A stretch of 64,000 nt of DNA from an uncultured archaeon (GTDB lineage: Archaea; Thermoproteota; Bathyarchaeia; 40CM-2-53-6; CALIRQ01): the NCBI GenBank assembly GCA_938042195.1, contig CALIRQ010000005.1, forward strand, positions 1-64,000, read 5' to 3'. A program made the translations under genes and the position numbers. The notes beneath the pieces are model-generated. The model was not told the DNA's origin. It searched no databases and saw only the letters and a program-made list of their open reading frames with translations. Each line of letters opens with the position of its first letter. Position 1 is the stretch's first letter. This document shows positions 1 to 8,992 of the stretch, in pieces.

Positions 1-40
1 TCATGCTTAAAAAGGAAGGGGATGGGGCCTCGATCCCTGG

Positions 41-937
41 CTAGATCCAGGCCCGCTCGACGAACTCCCGGTTCCTTACCTCGACCTTGACCTTCTTGAG
101 CTCGTTGACGATCCTCGCCCCGTAATCGGAGAACCTCTCGAAGAGCCTCTCGCCCTTTTCCTTCGATGCCTTGAATGGATCTCCAACGGTTCCATCGTCC
201 GAGTACTCGTGATGCTCCAAGGGCATCCATATGTAGCCATCGTATCCGCCGAAGGTTATCGTCGGCGCGCCGTCGTGCTTATGGAACGCCTCCGGTAGCC
301 ATTTGGGGCCGTGGACGCTGGGCTTCTTGGCCCTTTCCATTCGCACGACCCCGTCCTTATAGGCCATGTCCTGCGATGCCTCTATCTCCCCGGCGTGCCA
401 GCCAGGGTTCCCCTCAAGGGTTTCGCAAAGATCCTTCACCAGGGCCACGTTTCGCTCCGCATAGGCCATATACCAGAGGACCAGGGCGCCAGTTTCATAC
501 CTTATAGCCCTGAGGACATCGTCGACGACCTTTATCAGCGAGCCGTGGCCCGCGACGAAGACTATCTTATTGAAGCCGTGGTGGATCAGGCTCCGGGCCA
601 CGTCGTAGATGAGGCGCCGATAAGTCTCGCTCCTGAGCGTTATCGTTCCAGCGCCTTGGCCGGGGGGCCGCATGTGGTGCGGGGAATAGCCCATCCATAT
701 CAGCGGCGTATGGGGGACATCCGCCTTCCTCGCGATCCTCTTTGCGATCTCCCAAGCCGATATGCTATCGGTGCCGAGGGGGCAATGGGGTCCGTGCTGC
801 TCCAAGCTCCCAACTGGTACGAGGATCAAATCCGTCCTCTTGAGCCATTCTTGGACATCCGGGACGCACATATCGAAAAGGTCGTATACCTTATCCGCCA
901 TGTGGGGATCACGGCTCCCATGGGCTCGATGCCCCAT
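41..937 (-). CDS. Creatininase-family amidohydrolase
   Basis: This protein of about 300 residues belongs to the creatininase family, metal-dependent cyclic-amide hydrolases that include creatininase and the archaeal formamide hydrolase of riboflavin and F420 synthesis. The family signature GSLEQHGPHCPLGTD is visible about 60 residues in, followed by a GHGS segment and a WHAGEIE segment that should supply metal ligands. The substrate cannot be told from sequence. A TATA-like stretch at 969-980 places the transcript start near 948, so ATG at 937 is preferred; ATG at 901 is an alternative. It ends in TAG. It is transcribed divergently from the L15e gene and has no functional partner nearby. Confidence 0.85.
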   Translation of the reverse strand: MGHRAHGSRDPHMADKVYDLFDMCVPDVQEWLKRTDLILVPVGSLEQHGPHCPLGTDSISAWEIAKRIARKADVPHTPLIWMGYSPHHMRPPGQGAGTITLRSETYRRLIYDVARSLIHHGFNKIVFVAGHGSLIKVVDDVLRAIRYETGALVLWYMAYAERNVALVKDLCETLEGNPGWHAGEIEASQDMAYKDGVVRMERAKKPSVHGPKWLPEAFHKHDGAPTITFGGYDGYIWMPLEHHEYSDDGTVGDPFKASKEKGERLFERFSDYGARIVNELKKVKVEVRNREFVERAWI

Positions 938-968
938 ATTTATGGCTTTCCATGGCCTTGGGGAAAGT

Positions 969-980
969 TTATTTATAATC
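969..980. promoter_or_regulatory. TATA-like element between divergent genes
   Basis: An AT-rich box (tttatttataat) lies in an otherwise GC-rich gap. It is about 26 bp before the expected start of the creatininase transcript on the minus strand. The same box could also serve the L15e superoperon on the plus strand, with a leader of about 40 nt. This is inferred from position and composition only. Confidence 0.45.
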
Positions 981-1044
981 CCCTCCATCACTCCGAGGGC
1001 GATCCGGTCATCGCCAACAGTGGGCATTGGGGGATTCCATATCG

Positions 1045-1473
1045 ATGTACAAGTACATATCCGAGGCTTGGAGGAGGCCGAGGGAGGGGATTCTGGGTGA
1101 GGCATTGCGCCAGATGGCGATAAAATGGAGGAGGGGGCCCTCGATAGTCAGGATCCGAAGGCCCTCGAGGCTCGATAGGGCTAGGCAGCTCGGCTACAGG
1201 GCGAAGCAAGGTTTCGTCGTCGTCAGGGTCAGGGTCAGGAAGGGTGGGGCGAGGAAGTCGAGGCCTAGATCCGGGCGGAGGCAGAAGGCCATGGGAGTGG
1301 CCAAATACACTAGGGCGGTTGGCCTAAGGGAGATAGCCGAGGGGAGGGCCGCGAGGAAGTACCCGAACCTAAAGGTCCTGAACTCTTATTGGCTTTGGGA
1401 GGATGGGCAGAACGCTTGGTTCGAGGTCATAATGCTCGATGAGCATCACCCAGCGACCGCGCCCCCTCGATAA
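1045..1473 (+). CDS. rpl15e: Large-subunit ribosomal protein L15e
   Basis: This is an archaeal/eukaryotic large-subunit protein that binds 23S rRNA. The start [12 protein letters not shown] and the dense Arg/Lys stretches ([34 protein letters not shown]) are typical, and the length of 142 residues is close to the family norm. ATG at 1045 was chosen because it begins exactly at the conserved N-terminus, although the frame is open slightly further upstream. It is the first gene of a long plus-strand run of RNA-processing genes. There is no bacterial counterpart, which supports the archaeal assignment. Confidence 0.95.
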   Translation: MYKYISEAWRRPREGILGEALRQMAIKWRRGPSIVRIRRPSRLDRARQLGYRAKQGFVVVRVRVRKGGARKSRPRSGRRQKAMGVAKYTRAVGLREIAEGRAARKYPNLKVLNSYWLWEDGQNAWFEVIMLDEHHPATAPPR

Positions 1474-1498
1474 TGGTCCCTGATACAGGCCGATATCC

Positions 1499-2302
1499 TT
1501 GTCAACCGATCCGATAATAATAAAGCTCGGAGGATCCGTCATAACCGATAAATCGGCCAAGAACGTCCCCAAGCTTGGGAAGATCTCGGAGATAGCCGAT
1601 GCGATATCTTCTCTAAGCGGGGAGCTCATATTGATCCACGGGGCCGGGTCGTTCGCGCATCCAATCGTCCTCGAGCACCGCCTCCAAGAGGGCCTCTCCT
1701 CCAAGGAGCAGCTCAAGGGCTTCGTGGAGGCCAAGTATCAGCTCCTTGAGCTCCAACGAATCTTAATAAGGGAATTCCAAAGCCGCGACGTCATGGTCGC
1801 CCCAATAATGCCCTCGAGTTGCATCGTGGCGAGCGATGGAAGGATAAGCGCGTTCAACTTGGCCCCGATCAGGAAGTTCATGGAGCTCGGCTTGATGCCG
1901 CTCCTACACGGCGACCTCGTCCCGGATAGGAAGAGGGGACTCTCGGTCGTATCTGGCGATCAACTTGCGCTCCACTTGGCAGAGAGGATGAGGGCGAGGA
2001 TGGTTATATTCGGATGCGATGTGGACGGCCTCTTCGATAGAGATCCGAGGGACGATCCCGATGCGAAGCTGATCCCATTGGTGACCCCTTCTAACTACGA
2101 GGAGGCCCTGAGGGCTGCCGGGGGCTCCGGGGGTTCGGATGTGACAGGGGGAATGCGGGGGAAGGTCCTCGAGAGCATTAGGCTGGCCAGGAAGGGGATC
2201 GAGGTCGTTATCTTGAACCTGAATAGGCCATGGGAATTGGGCAAGGCCATCCGGGGCGAGCCGCTCCGTTGCACGCGGTTCCCCCCGGCTAAAGGAGCTT
2301 GA
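1499..2302 (+). CDS. ipk: Isopentenyl phosphate kinase
   Basis: This 267-residue member of the amino acid kinase fold phosphorylates isopentenyl phosphate to isopentenyl diphosphate in the archaeal mevalonate pathway that feeds membrane lipids. It shows the N-terminal IIIKLGGSVITDKS nucleotide loop, the HGAGSFAHP segment that carries the family's catalytic histidine, and a late VTGGMRGK segment. That histidine context separates it from acetylglutamate and uridylate kinases. The start is TTG at 1499. The frame's 3' end overlaps the convergent pth2 gene by 14 nt. No other isoprenoid gene is nearby. Confidence 0.9.
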   Translation: MSTDPIIIKLGGSVITDKSAKNVPKLGKISEIADAISSLSGELILIHGAGSFAHPIVLEHRLQEGLSSKEQLKGFVEAKYQLLELQRILIREFQSRDVMVAPIMPSSCIVASDGRISAFNLAPIRKFMELGLMPLLHGDLVPDRKRGLSVVSGDQLALHLAERMRARMVIFGCDVDGLFDRDPRDDPDAKLIPLVTPSNYEEALRAAGGSGGSDVTGGMRGKVLESIRLARKGIEVVILNLNRPWELGKAIRGEPLRCTRFPPAKGA

Positions 2303-2648
2303 GCTTCCCGACCAGTCCATCCAAATCCGGCTCCGGCGCGGGCCCAATGCCAGCGCAGGTGGCGGTGCCTGGGGGCAGCTGGGTTAGGCCCATATCCCTC
2401 ACCAGGGCCGCCGGCAAGCCCTTCCTCTTGGACCCCTCGTATATCTCGAGCAACTCCTCCTCCCCCTCCACCCTCAGGACGACCTTCTTTTGCCCCTTCC
2501 TCATCCACTCGCTCCACCAGCCCGGGAACTTCGCCCTGGCCTCCTCAGCAGCCGATACGGCGGCGTGGGCCACTTGGGCCGCCAATTTTCCCCTCCCCAT
2601 CCTCAAATCCCTCCGGACCACTATGGCCTGCTTGAAGCCCGGGGCCAT
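2289..2648 (-). CDS. pth2: Peptidyl-tRNA hydrolase, Pth2 type
   Basis: This enzyme cleaves peptidyl-tRNA released from stalled ribosomes so that the tRNA can be reused. The 119-residue protein shows the Pth2 pattern: KQAIVVRRDLRMGRGKLAAQ followed by AHAAVSAAEEA, a central GQKKVVLRV strand and a C-terminal LPPGTATCAGIGPAP segment. Length and motifs fit the archaeal and eukaryotic family and are unlike bacterial Pth. It is the only minus-strand gene inside the plus-strand superoperon and ends in TAG. Its tail overlaps the isopentenyl phosphate kinase gene. Confidence 0.93.
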   Translation of the reverse strand: MAPGFKQAIVVRRDLRMGRGKLAAQVAHAAVSAAEEARAKFPGWWSEWMRKGQKKVVLRVEGEEELLEIYEGSKRKGLPAALVRDMGLTQLPPGTATCAGIGPAPEPDLDGLVGKLKLL

Positions 2649-2731
2649 CGCGACCGCCCGATTTATTATCCAAAGGAATTATTGAAAAGGGAGATTTATC
2701 CCTGTGCCCGTTCGGAGGCGGTTTGGGCCGG

Positions 2732-3178
2732 ATGCGCGCGGAGCCAAGATCCTTGGAGGTGAGTGCGATAGTCCATGCCACCGAGGACGAGGGGAAGGTC
2801 ATCAGGGCCCTCATGAACGCGCTCCCGGAGGCAGCGACGCGGAAGCTCTCGATCAAGAGGGGCCGCTATAGGGGCCACCACGGAAATCCAATAACGTTCC
2901 TGAGGGCCGACCTCAGGGGGCCGCACCCCAGGGAGGCGCTGAGGCACGTGCTCGCCAACCTCCCTGAGGAGGATAGGGAGGCCCTATACTCGGGGCTGGG
3001 GGGATACATGGACGAAAGCGGGAACCTTTACATCAGGTTGGATAAGCAACGCGCTTATCTCAACGAATTGAGGCTTTCCCAAGCCGATCCGATAAGATTG
3101 AAGTGGGGGTTCCGCTTGAGCCGGGTGGCGGGGATCGAGGAGGAGATAAGGGAGGCGTGTAAGGGGTTGGTCCCCTGA
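2732..3178 (+). CDS. Exosome-associated RNA-binding protein (COG1325-like)
   Basis: This small protein of 148 residues resembles the archaeal family annotated as a predicted exosome subunit or RNA-binding protein, which is regularly encoded beside RNase P and exosome genes. An N-terminal strand-rich part (VSAIVHATEDEGKV) leads to HHGNPITFLRADLRG and to LYIRLDKQRAYLNELRLSQ, the recognisable core of the family. ATG at 2732 was chosen over an upstream TTG at 2723. Its stop overlaps the start of the RNase P component 3 gene as TGATG, indicating coupled translation. The biochemical role is inferred from neighbourhood. Confidence 0.8.
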   Translation: MRAEPRSLEVSAIVHATEDEGKVIRALMNALPEAATRKLSIKRGRYRGHHGNPITFLRADLRGPHPREALRHVLANLPEEDREALYSGLGGYMDESGNLYIRLDKQRAYLNELRLSQADPIRLKWGFRLSRVAGIEEEIREACKGLVP

Positions 3179-3882
3179 TGCGGAGCTTCGCCGACCTCCA
3201 CATAATCCACTCGGGCCAATCGCTTTCGAGGATGGCCGAGAGGGCGTCGCTTCTCGGATATTCCCTCGTAGGCCTGACCCTCGAGGGAAGGCCAGAGGAT
3301 CCCGGGTCCTTAAAGAGGGAGTTCTTGGATCGCGGGGTTGACGTCGCCCTCAGGATAGACCTATCGCCAAAGTCAAGGCAGGAGCTCCTCTCGCTCTTGG
3401 GGAGGTACAGGCCCATTTTTGAGATCGTTTCGGTGAATTGCGCCAGCAAGGCGATCTGCGACGCGGCGTCGAGGGATGGGAGAGTGGATTTGATCTTCTT
3501 CGGCGAGGGCCCGATCGGCCCCAGAGCTAGGTTGCCCAAGGAGGCGAGCTCGGCGCTCGAGGTGAACATCTGTGATCTTATAGCTACCAAGGGGGGTGGG
3601 GATATCGGGCGTGCCCTGAGGAAGATTAGGAGGGACTTGGAGGTAGCCCTGGAGAACGGGATAAGGGTAGTTGCGTCGAGCGGAGCGGGGGATCCGGATG
3701 GGATGAGGGGCCCGAGAGAGATCGCCTCTCTCCTCAAATTCCTCGGGATGGGCGCCGAGGAGGCGTTGGCCTCCGTTTCAGAAATCCCCATCTCCTTGGT
3801 CCGATCAAATCGAATGAAGCTCCGGGGCGAGGTCGTTTGCGATGGTTTAAGGGTCCTTGGGGGGAAGGGGAGGAATGGGTAA
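3178..3882 (+). CDS. rnp3: RNase P protein component 3 (Rpp30)
   Basis: This is a TIM-barrel-like protein subunit of the ribonucleoprotein that trims the 5' leader of pre-tRNA. The FADLHIIHSG start matches the family's DLHV-type opening, and the late VASSGAGDPDGMRGPREI segment is typical of Rpp30. At 234 residues it has the normal length. It overlaps the previous gene by 1 nt and the Pop5 gene by 8 nt, so the two RNase P subunits are translationally coupled. Processing of intron-bearing tRNAs in this organism would also need the splicing endonuclease, which is not in the window. Confidence 0.9.
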   Translation: MRSFADLHIIHSGQSLSRMAERASLLGYSLVGLTLEGRPEDPGSLKREFLDRGVDVALRIDLSPKSRQELLSLLGRYRPIFEIVSVNCASKAICDAASRDGRVDLIFFGEGPIGPRARLPKEASSALEVNICDLIATKGGGDIGRALRKIRRDLEVALENGIRVVASSGAGDPDGMRGPREIASLLKFLGMGAEEALASVSEIPISLVRSNRMKLRGEVVCDGLRVLGGKGRNG

Positions 3883-4204
3883 GTGGAGATACCTCCTCTT
3901 GGAGGCGTTATGTGAGGAGCCCAACGGCGCGGAGGTCCTCGATGCCCTGAGGAGGTCCCTGAAGGAGCTATTCGGCCACATGGGCCTAATGGAGGCGAAC
4001 CCAAAGCTGTTATACAGCCTCGGGAGATATTCCGTGATCAGATGCCCTAGGGGGGAAGTGGATAAAATAAGGGCATCGCTGATCTTCCTCTCGGACCCCC
4101 TCGGGAGATCGATCCCGATGTGCATCAAGAGATCCTCCGGGACCCTTAGGGCCCTCAGGGCCGCTATCCCGGGCGCTCGCGAGGGCAGGGGTCCTCCCAG
4201 ATAG
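3875..4204 (+). CDS. rnp2: RNase P protein component 2 (Pop5)
   Basis: This 109-residue Pop5/Rpp14-family protein is the partner of Rpp30 in the archaeal RNase P core that activates the catalytic RNA. The opening GKWRYLLLEALCEEP and the central LLYSLGRYSVIRCPRGEVDKI fit the family, although overall conservation is low, as usual for Pop5. ATG at 3875 was chosen because it starts at the conserved RY-L segment and overlaps the rnp3 stop. It ends in TAG. The next gene follows after about 90 nt containing an AT-rich promoter-like stretch. Confidence 0.83.
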   Translation: MGKWRYLLLEALCEEPNGAEVLDALRRSLKELFGHMGLMEANPKLLYSLGRYSVIRCPRGEVDKIRASLIFLSDPLGRSIPMCIKRSSGTLRALRAAIPGAREGRGPPR

Positions 4205-4296
4205 GCCGGTATCGCTTGGGGAGCCGCTCCAGGGCCATAAAACCTTTTTATCCCACCTAGGCGGATTGATAGTGAAGCGTTTCAACGAAACGGTGT

Positions 4297-5043
4297 ATGC
4301 GAATCATGTCCATGTTCGCTATGCCGGGTGCGTACGATCGGGCAATAACCGTGTTCTCCCCGGACGGTAGGCTCTTCCAGGTGGAATACGCATCGGAGAC
4401 GGTCAAGAGGGGGGCGACCGTGCTCGGAATCGCATGCGATAGCGGGGTCGTCTTGGCGGCGGAGGAGAGGATAACCTCGAAGCTTCAGGACTCGTCCTTT
4501 ATGTGGAAGATATTCCAAATAGACGAGCACATCGGAGCGGCCGTTGCGGGCCTGAGTTGCGATGCCCACATACTCATCGATCAAGCCAGGCTATATGCGC
4601 AAAGCCACAAGCTATTGTACGATGAGCCGATAGAGGTCGAGACCCTCACCAAGAGAATCGGGGAGATAGAGCAACTATACACTCAGCATGCGGGCGTTAG
4701 GCCCTTCGGGATATCGATCCTCTTCGGCGGCGTGGACAGGGTGGGGAGCCGCCTCTTCTGGACCGATCCCAGCGGCGCGTATCTGGCCTATAAGGCTTGG
4801 TCCATAGGCTCCGGCGGAGAAGTGGTGAACGAGCTCCTTGAGGCGGAGTATAAAAAAGACTTGGCGCTGGATCAGGCGATATTGTTGGCTATAAAGTGCG
4901 TGGACAAGGTTTTGGAAGGGAACATAGAGCCCCAGAAGATCAGGCTGGCCGTCATACCCTCGACCACTCGGAAGTTCAATAGGCTGGGTTACGAGGAAAT
5001 AAGCGAATACATAAGCAAATACAAGAGAGCGGCGGGCAGATGA
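4297..5043 (+). CDS. psmA: Proteasome alpha subunit
   Basis: This subunit forms the outer rings of the 20S proteasome that gate substrate entry. The diagnostic alpha signature [21 protein letters not shown] is near the N-terminus and is followed by the Ntn-hydrolase fold without the N-terminal catalytic threonine of beta subunits. The length of about 245 residues is normal. Several ATGs (4297, 4306, 4309, 4315) could start the gene. The stop overlaps the SBDS start by 4 nt. Position beside SBDS and the exosome genes is the classic archaeal superoperon order. Confidence 0.96.
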   Translation: MRIMSMFAMPGAYDRAITVFSPDGRLFQVEYASETVKRGATVLGIACDSGVVLAAEERITSKLQDSSFMWKIFQIDEHIGAAVAGLSCDAHILIDQARLYAQSHKLLYDEPIEVETLTKRIGEIEQLYTQHAGVRPFGISILFGGVDRVGSRLFWTDPSGAYLAYKAWSIGSGGEVVNELLEAEYKKDLALDQAILLAIKCVDKVLEGNIEPQKIRLAVIPSTTRKFNRLGYEEISEYISKYKRAAGR

Positions 5044-5729
5044 GCGGCAAATTCACGACCGCGAGGATCTCCATCGGCGGGGAGAGGTTTGAGATCCTCG
5101 TGAGGCCGGAGCCCGCCTTGGATTATAAGATGGGGAAGGGTATCCCGATCTCCAGGGTTTTGGCGATAGAGGAGATATACACTGATGCCAGCAAGGGGAC
5201 GAAGGCCTCCTCCGAGAGGCTGAGCAAGCACTTCGGGACAACGGATGTCTTCGAGATCTCGAAGAGGATATTGGAGGAGGGGGAGCTCCAGATAACCACG
5301 GAGCAAAGGAGGCGGTTGATTGAGGAGAAGAGGAGGCAGATAATCGCGTTCATATCCAAGAACTGCATGGATCCTAGGACCTCAGCGCCCCATCCCCCGC
5401 TCAGGATAGAGCAGGCCCTGGAGCAGATCAAGGCGGCAATCCATCCGTTCAAGGACGCGGAGGAGCAGGCCAAGGAGATCATAGAAAAATTGAGGGCCAT
5501 CATGCCCATAAGGATTGAAACCCTTAAGGTCGCGATCAAGCTCCCCCCGGCCGATGCGCCGAAGGCCTACGGCGCCGTGAAGGGCTATGGGAACATAGTT
5601 AGGGAGGAGTGGCAAGCGGATGGATCGTGGGTTGGGCTCGTTGAAGTACCGGCGGGTTTATACGGCCCAATGCTGGAGAAGCTGGGGAGCCTCACCCAAG
5701 GTGGGGTACAGGCCAAGGTGATCAAATAA
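5040..5729 (+). CDS. sdo1: SBDS-family ribosome maturation protein
   Basis: This is the archaeal homologue of the Shwachman-Bodian-Diamond protein, which acts with an EF-2-like GTPase in late large-subunit maturation. It has the three expected parts: an N-terminal FYSH-like domain ([20 protein letters not shown]), a helical middle ([21 protein letters not shown], spanning about residues 85-110) and a C-terminal ferredoxin-like domain ending VQAKVIK. Its 229 residues are typical. It overlaps psmA by 4 nt and precedes rrp4 by 11 nt, so it is clearly within the operon. Confidence 0.95.
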   Translation: MSGKFTTARISIGGERFEILVRPEPALDYKMGKGIPISRVLAIEEIYTDASKGTKASSERLSKHFGTTDVFEISKRILEEGELQITTEQRRRLIEEKRRQIIAFISKNCMDPRTSAPHPPLRIEQALEQIKAAIHPFKDAEEQAKEIIEKLRAIMPIRIETLKVAIKLPPADAPKAYGAVKGYGNIVREEWQADGSWVGLVEVPAGLYGPMLEKLGSLTQGGVQAKVIK

Positions 5730-5740
5730 TCGGGGGTTAA

Positions 5741-6433
5741 ATGGTGGCACCGCTCTTAGTTGGTAGAAGGGAGATCGTGGTCCCGGGCGACCTCTTGGCC
5801 GAGGGAGATCTGAGGCCCGGGGATAACGTCCTGAGGGAGGACAATAGGATATATGCCCTTAGGGTAGGTCTCGTGGACTTAGAGGGGGGGAGGGTATCGG
5901 TGGTCCCCCTCAAGGGGTGCTATTTCCCAAGGCCAGGGGACTTGGTGATAGGCCGCATAGTCGAGGCCGGATTGACCGGCTGGGAGGTCGACATCCTCGC
6001 TCCATACCCAGCCCTATTGCCGATGTCCGAGACCTATGCCAAGGGCCAAGCCTCAAAGGCGGACCTCTCGGCCATATTCTTCACGGGGGATATGGTGATA
6101 GCCAAGGTTATAGCCTTCGATAGGACCAGGGATCCCCTACTTACGACCAAAGGGCCAGGCTTGGGGAAGGCCTTCGGAAACCGGGTGGTGAGAATATCCC
6201 CCATGAAAGTTCCGCGCTTAATAGGGAGGAAGGGCTCCATGATAACGATGCTGAAGAGGGAGACGGGTTGCCGGATAATCGTCGGTCAGAATGGCGTGGT
6301 GCTGATATCCGGGAGGGACGATAGGGCGGAGAGGGTGGCCGTGGAGGCGATATATAGGATCGAGAGGGAGGCGCATACCAAAGGGCTGACCGATGGGATC
6401 GAGGATATGGTGAGGAGGGAACTGGGGAGATGA
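5741..6433 (+). CDS. rrp4: Exosome RNA-binding subunit Rrp4
   Basis: Rrp4 caps the archaeal exosome ring and feeds RNA into it. The 230-residue protein shows an N-terminal domain ([14 protein letters not shown]), a central S1 domain ([20 protein letters not shown]) and a C-terminal KH domain containing [20 protein letters not shown] with its GRKG loop. This order is diagnostic. It overlaps the rrp41 start by 4 nt, as expected for partners made in fixed ratio. Confidence 0.96.
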   Translation: MVAPLLVGRREIVVPGDLLAEGDLRPGDNVLREDNRIYALRVGLVDLEGGRVSVVPLKGCYFPRPGDLVIGRIVEAGLTGWEVDILAPYPALLPMSETYAKGQASKADLSAIFFTGDMVIAKVIAFDRTRDPLLTTKGPGLGKAFGNRVVRISPMKVPRLIGRKGSMITMLKRETGCRIIVGQNGVVLISGRDDRAERVAVEAIYRIEREAHTKGLTDGIEDMVRRELGR

Positions 6434-7185
6434 TGCCGATGTCCCAACTATCGCCTGAGGATCTATTACGCAATGGGATGAGGGTTGACGGGAGGAGATG
6501 GAACGAGCTCAGGCCGATAAAGATGGAGGTCGGGGTCCTGGATAAGGCCGATGGCTCGGCCTATATAGAACATGGGAAGAACAAGATCCTCGTCGCCGTC
6601 TACGGCCCAAGGGAGGCCCATCCGAAGCACATAGCCCTGCCCGATAGGGCCACCATAAAGTGCAGGTACCACATGGCCCCATTCTCCGTCGATGAGAGGA
6701 AACCCCCCGCACCATCTAGGAGGGAGATAGAGATATCGAAGGTCATAAGGGAGGCCCTTGAGCCCGCGATCCTTTCCGAGTATTACCCAAGGACCAGCAT
6801 CGATATATTCATAGAGGTCCTCCAATCCGATGGCGGATCGCGATGCGCCGGAATAAACGGGGCCTCGCTGGCGCTCGCGGATGCCGGGATCCCGATGAGG
6901 GATTTGGTGGCCGCTTGCGCCGTGGGGAAGATAGCCGGCCAATTGGCCTTGGACCTCTCTGATGTCGAGGACAAGCTCGGCGAGGCCGACATGCCCGTCG
7001 CCTATATGCCCACCTATGACTCCGTTACGCTCCTCCAAATGGATGGGTCGTTCACGCACGACGAGTTCATGGCCGGGCTCGAGCTGGCCGTGGAGAATTG
7101 CAAGAGGATATATCAGATGCAGAAGGAAGCGCTCAGGAGGCAATATTTGGAAGTGGGGGGAGAGGGCGCCAGCGCGGGGAGGTGA
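6430..7185 (+). CDS. rrp41: Exosome catalytic subunit Rrp41
   Basis: This is the phosphorolytic RNase PH-fold subunit that carries the exosome active site. The opening [13 protein letters not shown], the [10 protein letters not shown]-type segment (here [15 protein letters not shown]), the [18 protein letters not shown] stretch and the late [14 protein letters not shown] segment fit Rrp41 rather than Rrp42. The expected catalytic aspartate lies in the [12 protein letters not shown] region. Length is 251 residues. Its TGA stop is in the same frame as the Rrp42-like reading that follows, and a strong Shine-Dalgarno (ggaggtga, 7178-7185) sits at its 3' end. Confidence 0.96.
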   Translation: MMPMSQLSPEDLLRNGMRVDGRRWNELRPIKMEVGVLDKADGSAYIEHGKNKILVAVYGPREAHPKHIALPDRATIKCRYHMAPFSVDERKPPAPSRREIEISKVIREALEPAILSEYYPRTSIDIFIEVLQSDGGSRCAGINGASLALADAGIPMRDLVAACAVGKIAGQLALDLSDVEDKLGEADMPVAYMPTYDSVTLLQMDGSFTHDEFMAGLELAVENCKRIYQMQKEALRRQYLEVGGEGASAGR

Positions 7186-7254
7186 TCGAGGACGTCCGCG
7201 ACTCCGCAGATACCGCCGATATCCCAAATAGAGGGGAGGACCATCATCGATCTG

Positions 7255-8019
7255 GTGGCCAGCGGCAAGAGGTTGGATGGGAGGGGCTTGTTGGACCATA
7301 GGGGATTCGATATAAGGGCGAGGATCATAGAGAAGGCCAATGGCTCGGCCCACGTCAGCCTCGGGAAGACTAAGGTGATGGTGGGCGTTAAGGTCGAGGT
7401 GGGGAAGCCGTTCCCGGACGTTCCGGATCAAGGCGTCCTCACGGTCAACGCTGAGCTGGTCCCGATGGCGTATCCCCTCTTCGAGCCGGGCCCACCAGAC
7501 GAGAACTCCATAGAGCTGGCCAGGGTGGTCGATAGGGGGATAAGGGAATCGAAGATGGTGGACCTAAAGAAGCTCTGCATAATCCCGAATGAGAAGGCCT
7601 TCGTCGTCTTCGTCGATATATACGTCTTGGATCACGACGGCAATTTGATCGACGCCTCGGCCGCGGCCGCCGCGGCGGCGTTGCTGAGCACGATGATAAA
7701 CAAGTTTGAGGCGAGGGATGGAGAGGTTTCCCTCTTGCCGGAAACGATCCCCCTCCCGATATCGAATATACCCGTCACGATGACCTTCGCGAAGATCGGC
7801 GGGCAGATAGTCCTAGACCCCTCCTTGGAGGAGGAGCAGGTCATGTCCTCGAGGCTGACGGTGACCGTGGATAAGGACGGCCGGCTCTGCGCCCTTCAGA
7901 AGGGGGGCATGGGCCATATGACGATCCGGGACGTGAGGGAATGCGTTAAGTTGGCGATTGAGAGGGCCCCACAGCTCAGAAAGTCCCTGTTGGAGGCGAT
8001 AGGGTATGGGAAGGACTAA
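7255..8019 (+). CDS. rrp42: Exosome subunit Rrp42 (5' end uncertain)
   Basis: This is the inactive RNase PH-like partner of Rrp41 in the hexameric exosome ring. GKRLDGRGLLDHRGF, the ELVPMAYPLFEPGPPDEN segment and IELARVVDRGIRESKM are typical of Rrp42. GTG at 7255 is the first conventional start, but homology begins earlier: the same frame reads TPQIPPISQIEGRTIIDL just upstream, matching the family N-terminus. A Shine-Dalgarno at 7178-7185 points to a start at 7189, where the codon is AGG. The true protein therefore probably begins at 7189, with an unusual start codon or a one-base sequence error. The stop overlaps L37Ae by 14 nt. Confidence 0.92.
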   Translation: MASGKRLDGRGLLDHRGFDIRARIIEKANGSAHVSLGKTKVMVGVKVEVGKPFPDVPDQGVLTVNAELVPMAYPLFEPGPPDENSIELARVVDRGIRESKMVDLKKLCIIPNEKAFVVFVDIYVLDHDGNLIDASAAAAAAALLSTMINKFEARDGEVSLLPETIPLPISNIPVTMTFAKIGGQIVLDPSLEEEQVMSSRLTVTVDKDGRLCALQKGGMGHMTIRDVRECVKLAIERAPQLRKSLLEAIGYGKD

Positions 8020-8359
8020 GAAGGTCGGCCCCTCCGGAAGCCTTGGGCCCAGATACGGGACCTCGGTGAGGAAGAGGTACGCCGCGATAATTAGGGAGAG
8101 GAAGGGGAAAAGGGCCTGTCCGATATGCGCCCATGCGAAGGTGAAGAGGCTCAGCGTTGGGATATGGACCTGTAGGAAATGCGGCCACACCTTCGCGGGT
8201 GGCGCGTATTCCCCAATCACGAAGCTCGGGAGCATAGCTAGGAGGGCGGCGCTGGCATCGTCCTCACGAGAGGAGATCGAGAGCGAGCTCACCGGGCCGA
8301 TCAGATCCGTAAGCGAATTGATCGCGGATCTCGGCTCGAAGAAGGGGACCAAGGCGTAG
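8006..8359 (+). CDS. rpl37ae: Large-subunit ribosomal protein L37Ae
   Basis: This zinc-ribbon ribosomal protein shows the GRTKKVGPSGSLGPRYGTSV opening and the four zinc cysteines as CPIC and CRKC about 20 residues apart. The family is normally 70-95 residues. Here the protein runs to 117 because of a C-terminal extension (about residues 75-117) ending in KKGTKA whose function is unknown. It starts inside the end of rrp42 and ends in TAG. Its position between rrp42 and the Brix protein is conserved in many archaea. Confidence 0.93.
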   Translation: MGRTKKVGPSGSLGPRYGTSVRKRYAAIIRERKGKRACPICAHAKVKRLSVGIWTCRKCGHTFAGGAYSPITKLGSIARRAALASSSREEIESELTGPIRSVSELIADLGSKKGTKA

Positions 8360-8395
8360 GACGGCGAGCCGACCGACGGCGCTCGAGGGCCAACC

Positions 8396-8992
8396 GTGCT
8401 CCTGATATCCACCAGCAGAAGGCCCACGAGGCGCATCCTCAGCTTCGCAAAGGACCTCAGGAACTCCATCCCAAATTCCATCAAGATCCAAAGGGGGAAG
8501 AGGGGCCTCCGGGATCTACTCGATGCCGCCTTGGAGGCGGGTTGCGATCGGGTATTGCTCATAAATAGGTGGAAGGGGTCCCCGGGGAAGATATGGATGA
8601 TGGAGGTCGAGGGAGGGGCCTTCAGGTCGGTCCCGCCCCTGATCTACCTAAGGGGCATAAAGCTCAGGAGGGAGTTCGGCGTCAAGGGCCGCTTCGTTGC
8701 GTCCGCGATCACGGTGGGCCTGGTTGAGCGCGAGGGCATTGAGCTGGCGAGGGCCCTCTCCCGATTCCTGCGCATGCCCCTCATAGGGGATTCAGGGGTG
8801 GCGGAGGGGGATGGGACGTCAATCCACATCTCCGAGGATCGTGCCGGCGCTCTCAAGGTCTCGGTCACTAGCCCTCGAGGTGGGAGGGAGGTCGGCCCCG
8901 CGTTCACGATAAGGCACCTGATATGGGAGCTCGAAGGACATGGGGAGGACCCCGAGGAACGTCGCGAGGATAACCCTCAAGTGCGGATCTAA
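8396..8992 (+). CDS. Brix-domain ribosome biogenesis protein (Imp4-like)
   Basis: This 198-residue single Brix-domain protein is of the archaeal Imp4-like type, which binds pre-rRNA during ribosome assembly. The opening LLISTSRRPTRRILSFAKDL is the family's best-conserved block, followed by the GCDRVLLINRWKGSPGKI segment. The start is GTG at 8396. Its 3' end overlaps the Pcc1 gene by about 50 nt, an unusually long overlap that supports translational coupling. The identity is firm at family level; which rRNA step it serves is not known from sequence. Confidence 0.85.
   Translation: MLLISTSRRPTRRILSFAKDLRNSIPNSIKIQRGKRGLRDLLDAALEAGCDRVLLINRWKGSPGKIWMMEVEGGAFRSVPPLIYLRGIKLRREFGVKGRFVASAITVGLVEREGIELARALSRFLRMPLIGDSGVAEGDGTSIHISEDRAGALKVSVTSPRGGREVGPAFTIRHLIWELEGHGEDPEERREDNPQVRI

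Noticed and set aside
311-1123. Long plus-strand open frame opposite the creatininase gene
   Set aside because: It mirrors codon structure of the real minus-strand gene and has no recognisable domains; high G+C produces many such shadow frames.
6466-7431. Long minus-strand open frame opposite rrp41 and rrp42
   Set aside because: Overlaps two certain genes and reads as low-complexity Pro/Gly/His-rich sequence.
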